64,000 nucleotides of DNA. Source: an uncultured Oscillospiraceae bacterium. GTDB taxonomy: Bacteria > Bacillota > Clostridia > Oscillospirales > Ruminococcaceae. Positions 33,320 to 41,952 of the stretch are shown here, piece by piece (position 1 is the first letter of the stretch; each line of letters starts with the position of its first letter). Made by a program: the position numbers and the translations under genes. Under the pieces are notes generated by a model. The model had not been told where the DNA came from and searched no databases. It worked only from the letters and a program-made list of their open reading frames with translations. Where the stretch lies: positions 36,579-100,578 of the forward strand of contig CAKSIT010000011.1 of NCBI GenBank assembly GCA_934462925.1, read 5' to 3'.

Positions 33320-33934
33320 ATGAACATTCTTATAACGGGGTGCGGCAGGATAGGCGCGCAGCTCGCCGCGGCGCTTGACAGGCGCGGGCATGACGTTTCG
33401 GTGATAGACAGGGACGCCAACAGTTTCGACATTCTCCCTGCGGATTTCGGCGGATTTACAACGCAGGGCGTGCCGATAGATTCGGACGCGCTTAAACGCG
33501 CGGGCGCGGAAACCTGCGACGCGCTTTACGCGGCTACGGATTCCGACGATATGAACATAATGGTGTGCGAGCTTGTAAGGGAGCTTTTCGGGGTGAAAAG
33601 GGTGTTCGCGCTCACGCTTGACGGCGGCAAGGGCGCTGTTTTCGAGCCGCTTGGCATAGACGTTATATGCCCCGCGAGCCTTGCGGTGGCTTCCGCGTGC
33701 GCCGCGATAGAACCTGAGCAGGGCGCGGACGCGCTTATCTGCGGACAGAGCGTGCATTTTACGGTTATGGACACGCCCGAGGAGCTTGTCGGCAAGACCC
33801 CCGCAGACATAACCTACGAGCCGTCCGAGTCGCTTTTCGGCGTTATTCGCGGCGGCGCGGGGCTTGAAACGTACACAGGGCAGCATATGGAGTTCGGCGC
33901 GCGGGACAAGCTTGTCTTTGCAACGCTTACTTAA
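33320..33934 (+). CDS. TrkA/KtrA-type RCK protein, first of pair
   Basis: 204 residues. Rossmann NAD-binding start ILITGCGRIGAQLAAALDRRGHDVSVIDRD, then TrkA-C-like end (GKTPADITYEPSESLFGVIRGG…DKLVFAT). Such proteins gate potassium channels/transporters in response to NAD(H) or ATP. It precedes a second RCK gene by 9 bp. No TrkH/KtrB membrane subunit in the window. Confidence 0.85.
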   Translation: MNILITGCGRIGAQLAAALDRRGHDVSVIDRDANSFDILPADFGGFTTQGVPIDSDALKRAGAETCDALYAATDSDDMNIMVCELVRELFGVKRVFALTLDGGKGAVFEPLGIDVICPASLAVASACAAIEPEQGADALICGQSVHFTVMDTPEELVGKTPADITYEPSESLFGVIRGGAGLETYTGQHMEFGARDKLVFATLT

Positions 33935-33943
33935 CGGGGATTT

Positions 33944-34606
33944 ATGATGAAAGCTATAATAGTGGGCGGCGGCAAGGTGGGCTTTTACCTTGCCAAAACG
34001 CTTATCGAGCATGACTACGACGTAACGGTGATAGAAAGCGACAAGGAACACAGCAGATTCTGCGCCAACAACCTTGACGCACAGGTAAGCTGCGGCAGCG
34101 GCACGAGCGTTGAAACGCTTGAAGCGTGCGGCGCTGCGGAAGCGGACGTTGTGATAGCGGTAACGGGCAGGGACGAAAGCAACCTTGTGTGCTGCCAGAT
34201 AGCGCGGCTGCGCTTTGGCGTTAAAAAGACCATTGCAAGGGTAAACGACCCCAAAAACACGCAGGCGCTGGAGCGGCTCGGCGTGGACATAGTGGTGTCC
34301 GCTACGGACAACATAATACAAAAGCTTGAACACGAGGTGGATTTAAGCCGCATGAAGCAGCTCATAGAGCTTGACGGCAACGCCTCGCTGCTGGAAATAA
34401 CCCTCCCTGCGGAATACCGCCTTGAGGGAACGCCGCTCGCGGCGCTCTCGCTGCCGCCCACGTGCAACATAGCCTGCATAACGCGCGCGGGCAGGACGAT
34501 AATCCCGCGCGGTCAGACCGTGCTTTACGGCGGCGACGTTATGCTTGTCGTAGCGCAGCGCGGCGCGGAAAAGGATTTGCGCAGGGCGCTTAAGATAAAG
34601 GACTGA
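33944..34606 (+). CDS. TrkA/KtrA-type RCK protein, second of pair
   Basis: 220 residues. TrkA-N motif AIIVGGGKVGFYLAKTLIEHDYDVTVIE, VSCGSGTSVETLEACGAAEADVVIAVTGRDESN, then TrkA-C (PAEYRLEGTPLAALSLPPTCNIACITRAG…GDVMLVVA). More standard than the first protein. The two probably form a heteromeric ring on a potassium transporter encoded elsewhere. Confidence 0.88.
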   Translation: MMKAIIVGGGKVGFYLAKTLIEHDYDVTVIESDKEHSRFCANNLDAQVSCGSGTSVETLEACGAAEADVVIAVTGRDESNLVCCQIARLRFGVKKTIARVNDPKNTQALERLGVDIVVSATDNIIQKLEHEVDLSRMKQLIELDGNASLLEITLPAEYRLEGTPLAALSLPPTCNIACITRAGRTIIPRGQTVLYGGDVMLVVAQRGAEKDLRRALKIKD

Positions 34607-34652
34607 ACGCTCCATTTTATGGAGCAATCAAATCGGAAAAGAGGGAACGCAC

Positions 34653-36704
34653 ATGGAAAAGAAGCCGCAGACGCGCAAGTCCTCCGCCGCAAAGCCCGCA
34701 AAGGCTGCGGCAGGAACGGCACGCCCCTCGCGCACCAAGCGCAGGCAGGGCAGCACTATTTTTGCGCTGGATATTGGCACGCGCACGGTTGTGGGGCTTC
34801 TCGCGGAAAAGACCGAGAACGGCATAAAGCTTATAGACATGGAGAGCGCCGCGCACGAGAAGCGCTCCATGACGGACGGGCAGATTGAGGACATTGAAGC
34901 CGTAGCGCAGGTTATAAAGTCCGTTAAGGCGGCCCTCGAAAAGCGCCGCTCTATAAAGCTTGAACACGCCTGCATAGCGGCGGCGGGGCGCGCGCTCAAA
35001 ACAATGCGCGCGGTGTGCAGCTACGCCGCAGACCCCTCTAAAACGCTCACCGCAGACGACTTAAGCGCCGCGGAGCTTGAAGCGGTGCGCTCCACCGAGG
35101 AGCAGTTCTGCGCGCAGTACAAAAGCTCCGCATTTTACTGCGTGGGGCATAGCGTTATCTCGCGCACGCTTGACGGCTACAAGGTGCAAAAGCCCGAGGG
35201 TCACCGCGGCGAGCGCCTTGATACGGAGATAATCGCGGCGTTTCTGCCCGCGTACGTTGTGGAGAGCCTTTGCGCCGCGGTAGACATAGCGGGGCTTGAC
35301 GTGGCGGCGCTCACATTAGAGCCTATAGCGGCAATGAACGCCGTCGTACCGCCGGAGCTGCGCCTTATAAACATTGCGCTTTGCGATATAGGCGCGGGGA
35401 CGTCGGACGTTGCCGTGTCGCGCGGGGGGAGCGTCGTCGCATACGGCATGGCTACCGTTGCGGGCGACGAGATGACCGAAGCGCTCATGCAGGCGCTGCT
35501 TGTGGACTTTGCTACGGCGGAGCGCATAAAGACCTCGCAGGAAGACGAGATTACATACACCGACATTCTCCTTTGCGAGCATACCATAGCCGCAAAGGAC
35601 GCTGCAAAGCTATTAGCGCCCGCCGCAGAGCAGCTTGCTAATACCATCTGCGCGGAAATAACCGCGGCAAACGCCGAACCCCCGCAGGCGGTTTACCTTG
35701 TGGGCGGGGGCAGCCGCCTGAACGGGCTTGCAGCCCTCGTTGCAGAGCGGCTCGGGCTGCCCGAAGCGCGCGTTGTCATCGGCCGCAGGGAGCTTATGCG
35801 CGGCGTTGAAGCCCCTGCTAATATGGCGCTCGGCGCGGAACACGCCACCCCCATAGGCATTGCCATGACAACGGGCAGCGGCGTGTCCTACGACTTTACA
35901 ACGATAACGCTCAACGGCCGCAAGCTGCGCACGCTCGATACCTCGCGCCTTACCGTGTTCGAGCTGCTTTCAACGGCGGGAATAAAGCCCGAGCAGCTTA
36001 TAGGCCGCGCGGGCAAGAGCCTTGCGTTTACGCTTGACGGCGAGCGCATCACGCTGCGCGGCACGCCCGCAAAGCCCGCGGAAATAACCGTAAACGCAAA
36101 GCCCGCCGCGCTCAACTCCACCGTGCGCAAGGGCGACGACGTGCGCGTTGTTCCCGCGGAAAACGGCGAGAGCGCCGCAGCATACCTTTCAGACTACTTT
36201 GACATGGCGGCGCTTTCCCCCATTACCGTAACGCTTTTTGGCAGGGACGTTACTGCGGGCGCGTTTGTAAGCGTAAACGGCGAAACCGCGCGCGCCGACC
36301 GCGAAATAGAACCCGCCGACGACATAACGCACACCGAAGCTTCCACCCTCGGCGCGCTGCTTGCGCTGCATGGCGAGAGCGGCGCGGCGCTTGTGAACGG
36401 CGCGGCGGCAAACGGCGACGCCGCGCTTTCGGACGGCGACGTTATAACCCGCGCGGAAACGGCGCAGCCAGAAACGCAAGCAGCGCCCGCGACGCCCGAA
36501 GCGCTCTCTATCACCGTAAACGGCATTACCGCCGACTTCCCCGCGCGCCCCGACGGAAAGCCTACGATTTTCCTCGACGTGGCGGCGGCTTTCTGCGACG
36601 ACCCCACCGCGCTGCTCGCGGGCAGCTCCTCCGTTACGATAAACGGCAGGATAGCGCGCCTTGACGAGCAGATAAAAAGCGGCGACGTTATTGTTATAGA
36701 TTAG
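34653..36704 (+). CDS. FtsA-like actin-fold protein
   Basis: 683 residues. A basic Ala/Lys/Arg-rich N-terminus (1-35) precedes the actin-fold: FALDIGTRTVVGLLAE (phosphate 1), a SHS2-like insertion (ACIAAAGRALKT…), LCDIGAGTSDVAVSRGG (phosphate 2) and VYLVGGGSRLNGL (adenosine). After about 410 come repeated small beta domains (VTINGR, VSVNGE, ITVNGI segments, each ending in GD-x-I/V-x), as in large clostridial FtsA-like proteins. Possible role in division or envelope organisation; no amphipathic membrane tail seen. Confidence 0.75.
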   Translation: MEKKPQTRKSSAAKPAKAAAGTARPSRTKRRQGSTIFALDIGTRTVVGLLAEKTENGIKLIDMESAAHEKRSMTDGQIEDIEAVAQVIKSVKAALEKRRSIKLEHACIAAAGRALKTMRAVCSYAADPSKTLTADDLSAAELEAVRSTEEQFCAQYKSSAFYCVGHSVISRTLDGYKVQKPEGHRGERLDTEIIAAFLPAYVVESLCAAVDIAGLDVAALTLEPIAAMNAVVPPELRLINIALCDIGAGTSDVAVSRGGSVVAYGMATVAGDEMTEALMQALLVDFATAERIKTSQEDEITYTDILLCEHTIAAKDAAKLLAPAAEQLANTICAEITAANAEPPQAVYLVGGGSRLNGLAALVAERLGLPEARVVIGRRELMRGVEAPANMALGAEHATPIGIAMTTGSGVSYDFTTITLNGRKLRTLDTSRLTVFELLSTAGIKPEQLIGRAGKSLAFTLDGERITLRGTPAKPAEITVNAKPAALNSTVRKGDDVRVVPAENGESAAAYLSDYFDMAALSPITVTLFGRDVTAGAFVSVNGETARADREIEPADDITHTEASTLGALLALHGESGAALVNGAAANGDAALSDGDVITRAETAQPETQAAPATPEALSITVNGITADFPARPDGKPTIFLDVAAAFCDDPTALLAGSSSVTINGRIARLDEQIKSGDVIVID

Positions 36705-36715
36705 GAGATACGACA

Positions 36716-38299
36716 TTGAAACGCAAAGCCATACTGCCTGCGGTTTTATGCTGCGCGCTGCTGTGCGGGTGTACCGCAGTCTCCGACAGAAGCAGCTCCG
36801 CGCAGCCCCCCGAAACCGTGCAGACAACAGACGCCGCGCAGACCGAATACGAGGAGCTGCCGCTAAAGGAATACCCGATAGAGGCCGCGCCCGTCGCCAT
36901 AAAGCTTAACGCCGAGGGCGGCGTTTTCGAGGGCAATGTGCGCACCGACGGCAGCTACGACGGCGAGGGCTACATTGTGCTTGACGAGGGAATGCTGCTG
37001 CGGCATATCGCGGAGATTCCCGACTCGCAGCACTACTGTGTGGCGCTTGCGGCGCACTCCTACGGGGGCGCGGTGATAACGCTGCAAATGGGCAGCGAAA
37101 GCGTGGGGCAGTATTACGTACCCGCTGCCGAGGGCGCGGAGTTTGAGCTTATAGGCGTGGACTGCCTTTACCTTGCGACAGGCCCTGCGGTATTTTCGTT
37201 TGTGTGCAGCAGCGGCAGCGCGGCCGTGGACTACATTCTTATAGAAAATTCGGACGGCGCGCCGCAGTCCGCCTACCGCGTGGGCAGCACCCCTGCGGGC
37301 AAAAAAAGCACGCTCGGGGTAATAGGCGTGATGAATTACCTGCGCGACAGCTACGGCAAAAAGGTCTTAACGGGGCAGAACGTTTCTTTCGGCACGAACG
37401 CCGAGATAGAAGCGATTCTCGCCGAAACGGGCAGAAGCCCCGCGATACGCTGCGGAGAGCTTTCCCCGCTTACCGACAAGGACAGCGCCGAGAAGCTGGG
37501 CGAGGAAACCGCCCTTGCGCTTGAATGGGGCAAAAACGGCGGGCTTGTGTCCTACACGTGGCACTGGCTCTCGCCCGACCACGCCGCTACCGTATACAGG
37601 GAAAGCACCGCGTTCGACCTTGACGAGGCGCTTGATGGGCTTGACGTGTCCGCGGCGGCGCTTTCGGACGACGACGAGCTTGCGCTGCTGCTGGATAACG
37701 GCATGATTACGCAGCAGGCGCTCTCGCTTATAGCCGATATCGACAAGGCTGCGGAGTTCCTCGGCCGCTTTAACGCAGAGGATATCCCCGTTATATGGCA
37801 GCCGCTGCCCGAGGGCGAAACCCCGCTCTACTGGTGGGGCGGCAGCGCCGAAAGCTACATAAAGCTCTGGCAGCTGATGTTTTTGCGGCTTAATTCCTAC
37901 CACTCGCTCGGCAACCTTATCTGGGTGAGAAACGGCAGCACCACGGAGTTTTCCCCCGGGCGCGAATATTACGACATTCTCGGGCAGACGCTCTATGAAA
38001 GCTCGTCCGCGCCGTTTGCGGGGCGCTTTGCCGCTCTCGCGCAGGACGGCGCGCAGGGCAAGGCAATAGCAATTACCGCCTGCGACAAGCTGCCCAAGCC
38101 CGAGTACATGGTGCGCGACAACGCGCTGTGGCTGTGGTTCGCGCTCGGCAGCGGCAACGTCATTATAAACGCGGACGGCACGCTCTCCGAGCGGCTGACC
38201 GACTGGAAAAGCCTTAACACCGCCTATAACAGCGACGTGTGCATAACGCTCGACGAGCTGCCCGTATTCGCGGATTACGCTCTCGGCGAGGACTCTTGA
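36716..38299 (+). CDS. GH26-like lipoprotein with substituted nucleophile
   Basis: 527 residues, TTG start with AGGAG before it. Signal peptide with lipobox ending at Cys19. Residues about 60-180 look like a CBM35-type beta-sandwich (GGVFEGNVRTDG…VDYILIE). Residues about 200-520 have a GH26 mannanase layout: VLTGQNVSFG, SYTWHWLSP, VIWQPLPEGETPLYWWG with the acid/base position Glu366, LIWVRNGS…YDILGQTLY, and then AIAITACDKLPKPE where active enzymes have ALxE-C/F-G. Ala455 replaces the nucleophile Glu, so it is probably a mannan-binding pseudoenzyme. Confidence 0.8.
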   Translation: MKRKAILPAVLCCALLCGCTAVSDRSSSAQPPETVQTTDAAQTEYEELPLKEYPIEAAPVAIKLNAEGGVFEGNVRTDGSYDGEGYIVLDEGMLLRHIAEIPDSQHYCVALAAHSYGGAVITLQMGSESVGQYYVPAAEGAEFELIGVDCLYLATGPAVFSFVCSSGSAAVDYILIENSDGAPQSAYRVGSTPAGKKSTLGVIGVMNYLRDSYGKKVLTGQNVSFGTNAEIEAILAETGRSPAIRCGELSPLTDKDSAEKLGEETALALEWGKNGGLVSYTWHWLSPDHAATVYRESTAFDLDEALDGLDVSAAALSDDDELALLLDNGMITQQALSLIADIDKAAEFLGRFNAEDIPVIWQPLPEGETPLYWWGGSAESYIKLWQLMFLRLNSYHSLGNLIWVRNGSTTEFSPGREYYDILGQTLYESSSAPFAGRFAALAQDGAQGKAIAITACDKLPKPEYMVRDNALWLWFALGSGNVIINADGTLSERLTDWKSLNTAYNSDVCITLDELPVFADYALGEDS

Positions 38300-38324
38300 C
38301 AAATCGCCCCTACCCTGCTATAAT
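38296..38324 (+). promoter_or_regulatory. Promoter of the SGNH esterase lipoprotein gene
   Basis: TTGACA (38296-38301) overlaps the GH26-like stop codon; 17-bp spacer; TATAAT (38319-38324). A GATTCGGCGG/CCGCCGAATC hairpin begins about 12 nt downstream, at the 5' end of the expected transcript, where it could stabilise the mRNA; no T tract follows it. Confidence 0.85.
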
Positions 38325-38416
38325 TAACAACAGAGATTCGGCGGGACAGCTCCGCCGAATCGGCATATTATGCGCATTTTTAGGTTAGTTTAAGTTATTA
38401 CCAAAGGAGAAGAAAC

Positions 38417-39751
38417 ATGAAGAAATTCGCTTCCATCGCTCTTTGCTGCGCGCTCGTCGCTTCGCTGTGCGCGTGCAAGGGCAACACCCGGTCGGGTACG
38501 GAAAGCCCCGACGTAAGCGCCTCCGACAGCGCTTCGGGCGCTGACAGCTCAACCGCAGAAGCTCCCGCTTCCTCCGCAGAGGACGCGTCCTCCGCGCCCG
38601 AGGAAACCTCAGAGACAGAGGAAGTTCCCTATGTTCTCGGCGGCGAGCTTACCCCCACGATGATTGCAAACTCGCGCCTTAACGTGGGCAACCAGGTTCG
38701 CCTTGCGGGCGTTATCAAAAAGCTTCAGGCAGGCGAAAAGGTGACTGTAGCATACCTCGGCGGCTCTATCACGCAGGGCAGCTCCGCAGGCGACGACAAG
38801 TGCTACGCGCGCCTTACCACAAACTGGCTTGAGGAGCAGTTCCCCAACGCGGATATAAACTACGTGAGAGCGGGTATAGGCGCTACGGGCAGCTACATTG
38901 GCGTTCACCGCGCAGACAGGGACGTTCTCGCATACGACCCCGACCTTGTTTTCATCGACTTCTCCGTGAACGATACGACAGAGCGCACCGAGATAAACAA
39001 GCAGGCGTACGAGGGCCTTATAAGAAAGCTCTGGAAAGCTGAGAGCGCGCCCGCAGTTGTCACCATTGCAATGACGCAGCAGGACGGCACAAGCTTCCAG
39101 CAGTACCACGAGGAAATCGTAAGAAAGTACGATATCCCGATGATATCCTATAAGAACGCCATTCTTGACGTTATCGACAAGGGCTATATCAAGTGGACGG
39201 ATATCTCCGACGACAACATTCACCCGAATATCCCCGGCCATCAGGTGCTTACCGACCTTATCACCAACTACCTCCAGTCCGTTATTGACAACGTTGACGC
39301 GATAAGCGGCGAGGAGAGCAGCCTTGACGTTGCAGACCCCGTAACAAAGTACGAGAACGCTTCCGTGCTTGAGTCCGCGAACACCACGCCCGAAAGCCTC
39401 GGCGGGTTTGCGGTAAAGGCGGGACTGTTCGGCAACTTCAGCGAGGCGTGGATGATTCGCTCCAGCGACGGACAGTTCAGCGCCGACGACGCTATAGTGT
39501 TCAAGGCAAGCGGCACTAACGTCGGGATTCTCTACGGCAAGCTTACATCTAACGCAGGCATTGCTGAGATTTACGTTGACGACCAGCTTTGCGATACGAT
39601 AAACGCAGACTTCAGCGGCGGCTGGGGCAACTACGTTGAGTATGCGGAGGTTGCTGCAGGTCTTGCAGACGGCGAGCATACCATCAAGATAGTCCCCGTA
39701 TCCACAGGCTCTGCCGCAGCGTTCTACGTTTCGGGCATTGCAATAAGCTAA
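38417..39751 (+). CDS. SGNH/GDSL hydrolase lipoprotein, possible carbohydrate esterase
   Basis: 444 residues. Lipobox LCAC with Cys20, Ser/Ala/Glu-rich linker to about residue 72. SGNH domain about 85-290: block I GGSIT with Ser117, Gly in the RAGIGATGS region, block III FIDFSVND with Asn185, block V DDNIHP with Asp266 and His269. A C-terminal beta domain follows (about 310-444). Esterase, perhaps removing acetyl groups from plant polysaccharide; the GH26-like and GH130 neighbours make mannan a reasonable guess, not a proof. Confidence 0.8.
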   Translation: MKKFASIALCCALVASLCACKGNTRSGTESPDVSASDSASGADSSTAEAPASSAEDASSAPEETSETEEVPYVLGGELTPTMIANSRLNVGNQVRLAGVIKKLQAGEKVTVAYLGGSITQGSSAGDDKCYARLTTNWLEEQFPNADINYVRAGIGATGSYIGVHRADRDVLAYDPDLVFIDFSVNDTTERTEINKQAYEGLIRKLWKAESAPAVVTIAMTQQDGTSFQQYHEEIVRKYDIPMISYKNAILDVIDKGYIKWTDISDDNIHPNIPGHQVLTDLITNYLQSVIDNVDAISGEESSLDVADPVTKYENASVLESANTTPESLGGFAVKAGLFGNFSEAWMIRSSDGQFSADDAIVFKASGTNVGILYGKLTSNAGIAEIYVDDQLCDTINADFSGGWGNYVEYAEVAAGLADGEHTIKIVPVSTGSAAAFYVSGIAIS

Positions 39752-39774
39752 GTCAGTTTCTCACAAAAACAATC

Positions 39775-39807
39775 AGGCGGCATTCGGAGCTTCCCGAACG
39801 CCGCCTT
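39775..39807 (+). terminator. Terminator of the SGNH gene
   Basis: AGGCGGC-x-TTCGG pairs with CCGAA-x-GCCGCCT, followed by TT. Confidence 0.85.
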
Positions 39808-39975
39808 TCGCTTTGCAATGACGTAGTATAGCTATAACTTAGGCTCGGAAGTCGCGAAAGAAAAAGGAGAGCCGTTCAGCGCGTCCGATGAAGTCTATAC
39901 AGTAGAAACAATTTTCTCTAAATTTCAAGGCGGTGAAAAATTGACAAGGGGGGAAGGGGAGAGGGGATTAGGAGC

Positions 39976-40062
39976 GCGAGGAGAAACCCGTAGGGGAAGG
40001 GGGGAATGTCAATTTTTGTCGGATTTTCTTTTCCCCCCTTCCCCGAAGGGTTTGGTCCTCGC
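39976..40062. repeat. Long imperfect hairpin in a 557-bp gap
   Basis: Left arm GCGAGGA…AAACCC…GGGGAAGGGGGGAA pairs with right arm TTCCCCCCTTCCCC…GGGTTT…TCCTCGC, about 27 of 31 positions, around a loop of about 24 nt. The gap 39752-40308 otherwise holds a stop-free frame without a start (39828-40095, …FSASDEVYTVETIFSKFQGG…), possibly a gene remnant running into the hairpin, and the promoter of the next gene. Confidence 0.75.
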
Positions 40063-40216
40063 ATTCGTGCGAAAACATAGAAATAAAAAAGTCTAAATTA
40101 AACGGGACAGCAGCATTTTCAACAAATAAAATCTGGCTTTTCATGTAATTTACCAAAATCACAAAAAATGCTTTGCGTGTCCCACACGCCACGTCTTAAT
40201 TTTCCTGTACTCCCCC

Positions 40217-40245
40217 TTGAAATATGCGCGCATTTGTGGTATAAT
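40217..40245 (+). promoter_or_regulatory. Sigma-A promoter of the DUF1858-trmK-Nif3 operon
   Basis: TTGAAA (40217-40222), 17-bp spacer, TATAAT (40240-40245), then a GTGCGC/GCGCAC hairpin in the leader. Confidence 0.8.
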
Positions 40246-40308
40246 ACATAATGTATATTCGGATAGTGCGCCCGAAAAGCGCACGGCAAATGAAAGGAAC
40301 GTGTAACT

Positions 40309-40509
40309 ATGAAAGTAACGGCAGATACCATTATCGGCGATATTCTCGACACCAACGCAGAAGCGGCAGCCCCCATCTTCTTTGAAATGGGTATGCATTG
40401 CCTCGGCTGCCCCTCCTCGAGAGGCGAGAGCGTTGGCCAGGCGTGCATGGTGCATGGCGTGGACGTCAACGAGATAGTAGAGAAGCTCAACGCCGCGCTC
40501 GGCAACTGA
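40309..40509 (+). CDS. DUF1858 protein (hybrid-cluster-associated redox disulfide type)
   Basis: 66 residues, full length for the family. DTIIGDILDTNAEAAAPIFFEMGMHCLGCPSSRGESVGQAC contains the C-x-x-C pair (Cys31, Cys34) in the usual place. Possibly a small redox or metal protein. Its TGA overlaps the trmK ATG (TGATG). Confidence 0.9.
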   Translation: MKVTADTIIGDILDTNAEAAAPIFFEMGMHCLGCPSSRGESVGQACMVHGVDVNEIVEKLNAALGN

Positions 40510-41153
40510 TGCTTCTTGACAGCAGACTGAAAGCAGCCGCGGAGCTGTGCCGCAGGGGCGTTGTAGTCGCCGACGTGGGCACAGACCACGCGCTGCTTGC
40601 GTGCTATCTTGCCATGAACGGCGCGAAAGCCGTGTACGCCTCGGACGTGAGGGACGGCCCGCTTGAAGCCGCCCGCAGGACGGTAGCAGAGTGCGGCGCG
40701 ACAAACGTAACCGTGCTTAAGTCCGACGGATTGAGGGAGATTCCCTTTGCGGACGACGTTGTAATTTGCGGCATGGGCGGCGAGCTTATCGCGCGGATAG
40801 TGGCAGAATGCACGTTTACAAACAAAAATACGCATTTTATTCTTCAGCCCATGACAAAGGCTGACGCACTGCGGCGCAGTCTTTACGAAAACGGCTTTGA
40901 AATAGACGAGGAGCGCACCGCGAGCAGCGCGGGGCATTCCTATGTTGTTATGCTTGCAAGATATACGGGCGTGCGCGCGCAGATAGACGAGGCGTTCGCG
41001 CTTGCGGGAAAGGTTGCCGACCCCGACTTTCTGCGGCAGACCGCGCAGAAGCTGCAAAAGCGCGCGCAGGGTCTTGAGCAGGGCGGCGAGGCGGAAAAGG
41101 CGCAGGAGCTGCGGGAGCTTGCCCGCAGCGTTCTTGACAGGGCGAAGCTTTGA
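40509..41153 (+). CDS. trmK: tRNA (adenine22-N1)-methyltransferase TrmK
   Basis: 214 residues from ATG 40509, overlapping the DUF1858 stop. SAM motif VADVGTDHALLACYLA, then VYASDV, GLREIPFADDVVICGMGGELI and FILQPMTKADALRRSL, all typical of TrmK/YqfN. It methylates A22 of tRNAs such as tRNA-Ser. The pairing with a Nif3-like gene downstream is the common Firmicute order. Confidence 0.9.
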   Translation: MLLDSRLKAAAELCRRGVVVADVGTDHALLACYLAMNGAKAVYASDVRDGPLEAARRTVAECGATNVTVLKSDGLREIPFADDVVICGMGGELIARIVAECTFTNKNTHFILQPMTKADALRRSLYENGFEIDEERTASSAGHSYVVMLARYTGVRAQIDEAFALAGKVADPDFLRQTAQKLQKRAQGLEQGGEAEKAQELRELARSVLDRAKL

Positions 41154-41161
41154 GGTAATAC

Positions 41162-41935
41162 ATGACTATAAACGATATACTGGACTACATAAACACATTC
41201 TCCCCGCTTTCCTTTGCGGAGGGCTTCGATAACGTCGGGCTTCTTGTCGGCAGCGGCGAGGAGCGCGTGCGCGGTATTTGCTGCGCGCTCGATATCACAA
41301 ACGAAGTGGCGGACGAGGCGCTGGCGCACGGCGCTAACCTTATCATTGCGCACCACCCCGTTATTTTCGACGGGCTTAAGCGCATTCCCGCGTGGAGTCC
41401 CGTGGCGCGGCTGCTAAAGAACGACGTCGCGGCTGTCTGCATTCACACCAACTTCGACATGAGCGAGGGCGGCGTGAACGACTCGCTGCTCGAGCTGCTC
41501 GGGTTTCAGAGCAGCGGCGTGCTGGAGCAGGTCCACGCAAACGGTCTGGGCTTCGGCGCGGTGTGCGAGCTGCCGCTCGGGTTCAGCCCGCGCTCGCTTG
41601 CGGAGCATTGCAAGGCGGCGCTCGACCTTGAAAGCGTGAGATACTCGCGCATTGAGTGCGAGATAAGGCGCGTTGCGGTGTGCTGCGGCAGCGGAATAAG
41701 CGCAAAGGTAATGCAGCTTGCGCGCGATAAGGGCTGCGACGCAATAATCTCGGGCGACATAAAGCACAATTTCTGGGTGGAAGCCGTCAACAGCGGCATG
41801 GTGCTTGTGGACGCGGGACATTTCGGCACGGAAAAGCAAGCGCCCCACAGGATTGCAGCGCTTCTCACCCGCCGCTTCAGCGCGCTGCCCGTGTTTACCG
41901 CAGAAACCGACGTCGACCCCTGCGAATACATCTGA
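41162..41935 (+). CDS. Nif3-like dinuclear metal-centre protein
   Basis: 257 residues. Metal ligands in IIAHHPVIF and IHTNFD, and HFGTE near the C-terminus, as in the YqfO/NIF3 family. Short form without the inserted PII-like domain. Biochemical role unsettled. Follows trmK by 8 bp, in the same operon. Confidence 0.9.
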   Translation: MTINDILDYINTFSPLSFAEGFDNVGLLVGSGEERVRGICCALDITNEVADEALAHGANLIIAHHPVIFDGLKRIPAWSPVARLLKNDVAAVCIHTNFDMSEGGVNDSLLELLGFQSSGVLEQVHANGLGFGAVCELPLGFSPRSLAEHCKAALDLESVRYSRIECEIRRVAVCCGSGISAKVMQLARDKGCDAIISGDIKHNFWVEAVNSGMVLVDAGHFGTEKQAPHRIAALLTRRFSALPVFTAETDVDPCEYI

Positions 41936-41952
41936 TAAAGAAGTGAAAAGAT

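Noticed and set aside
32570..34333. 587-codon open frame opposite mnmE and the two TrkA genes
   Set aside because: Shadow of three recognised genes; no motifs of its own.
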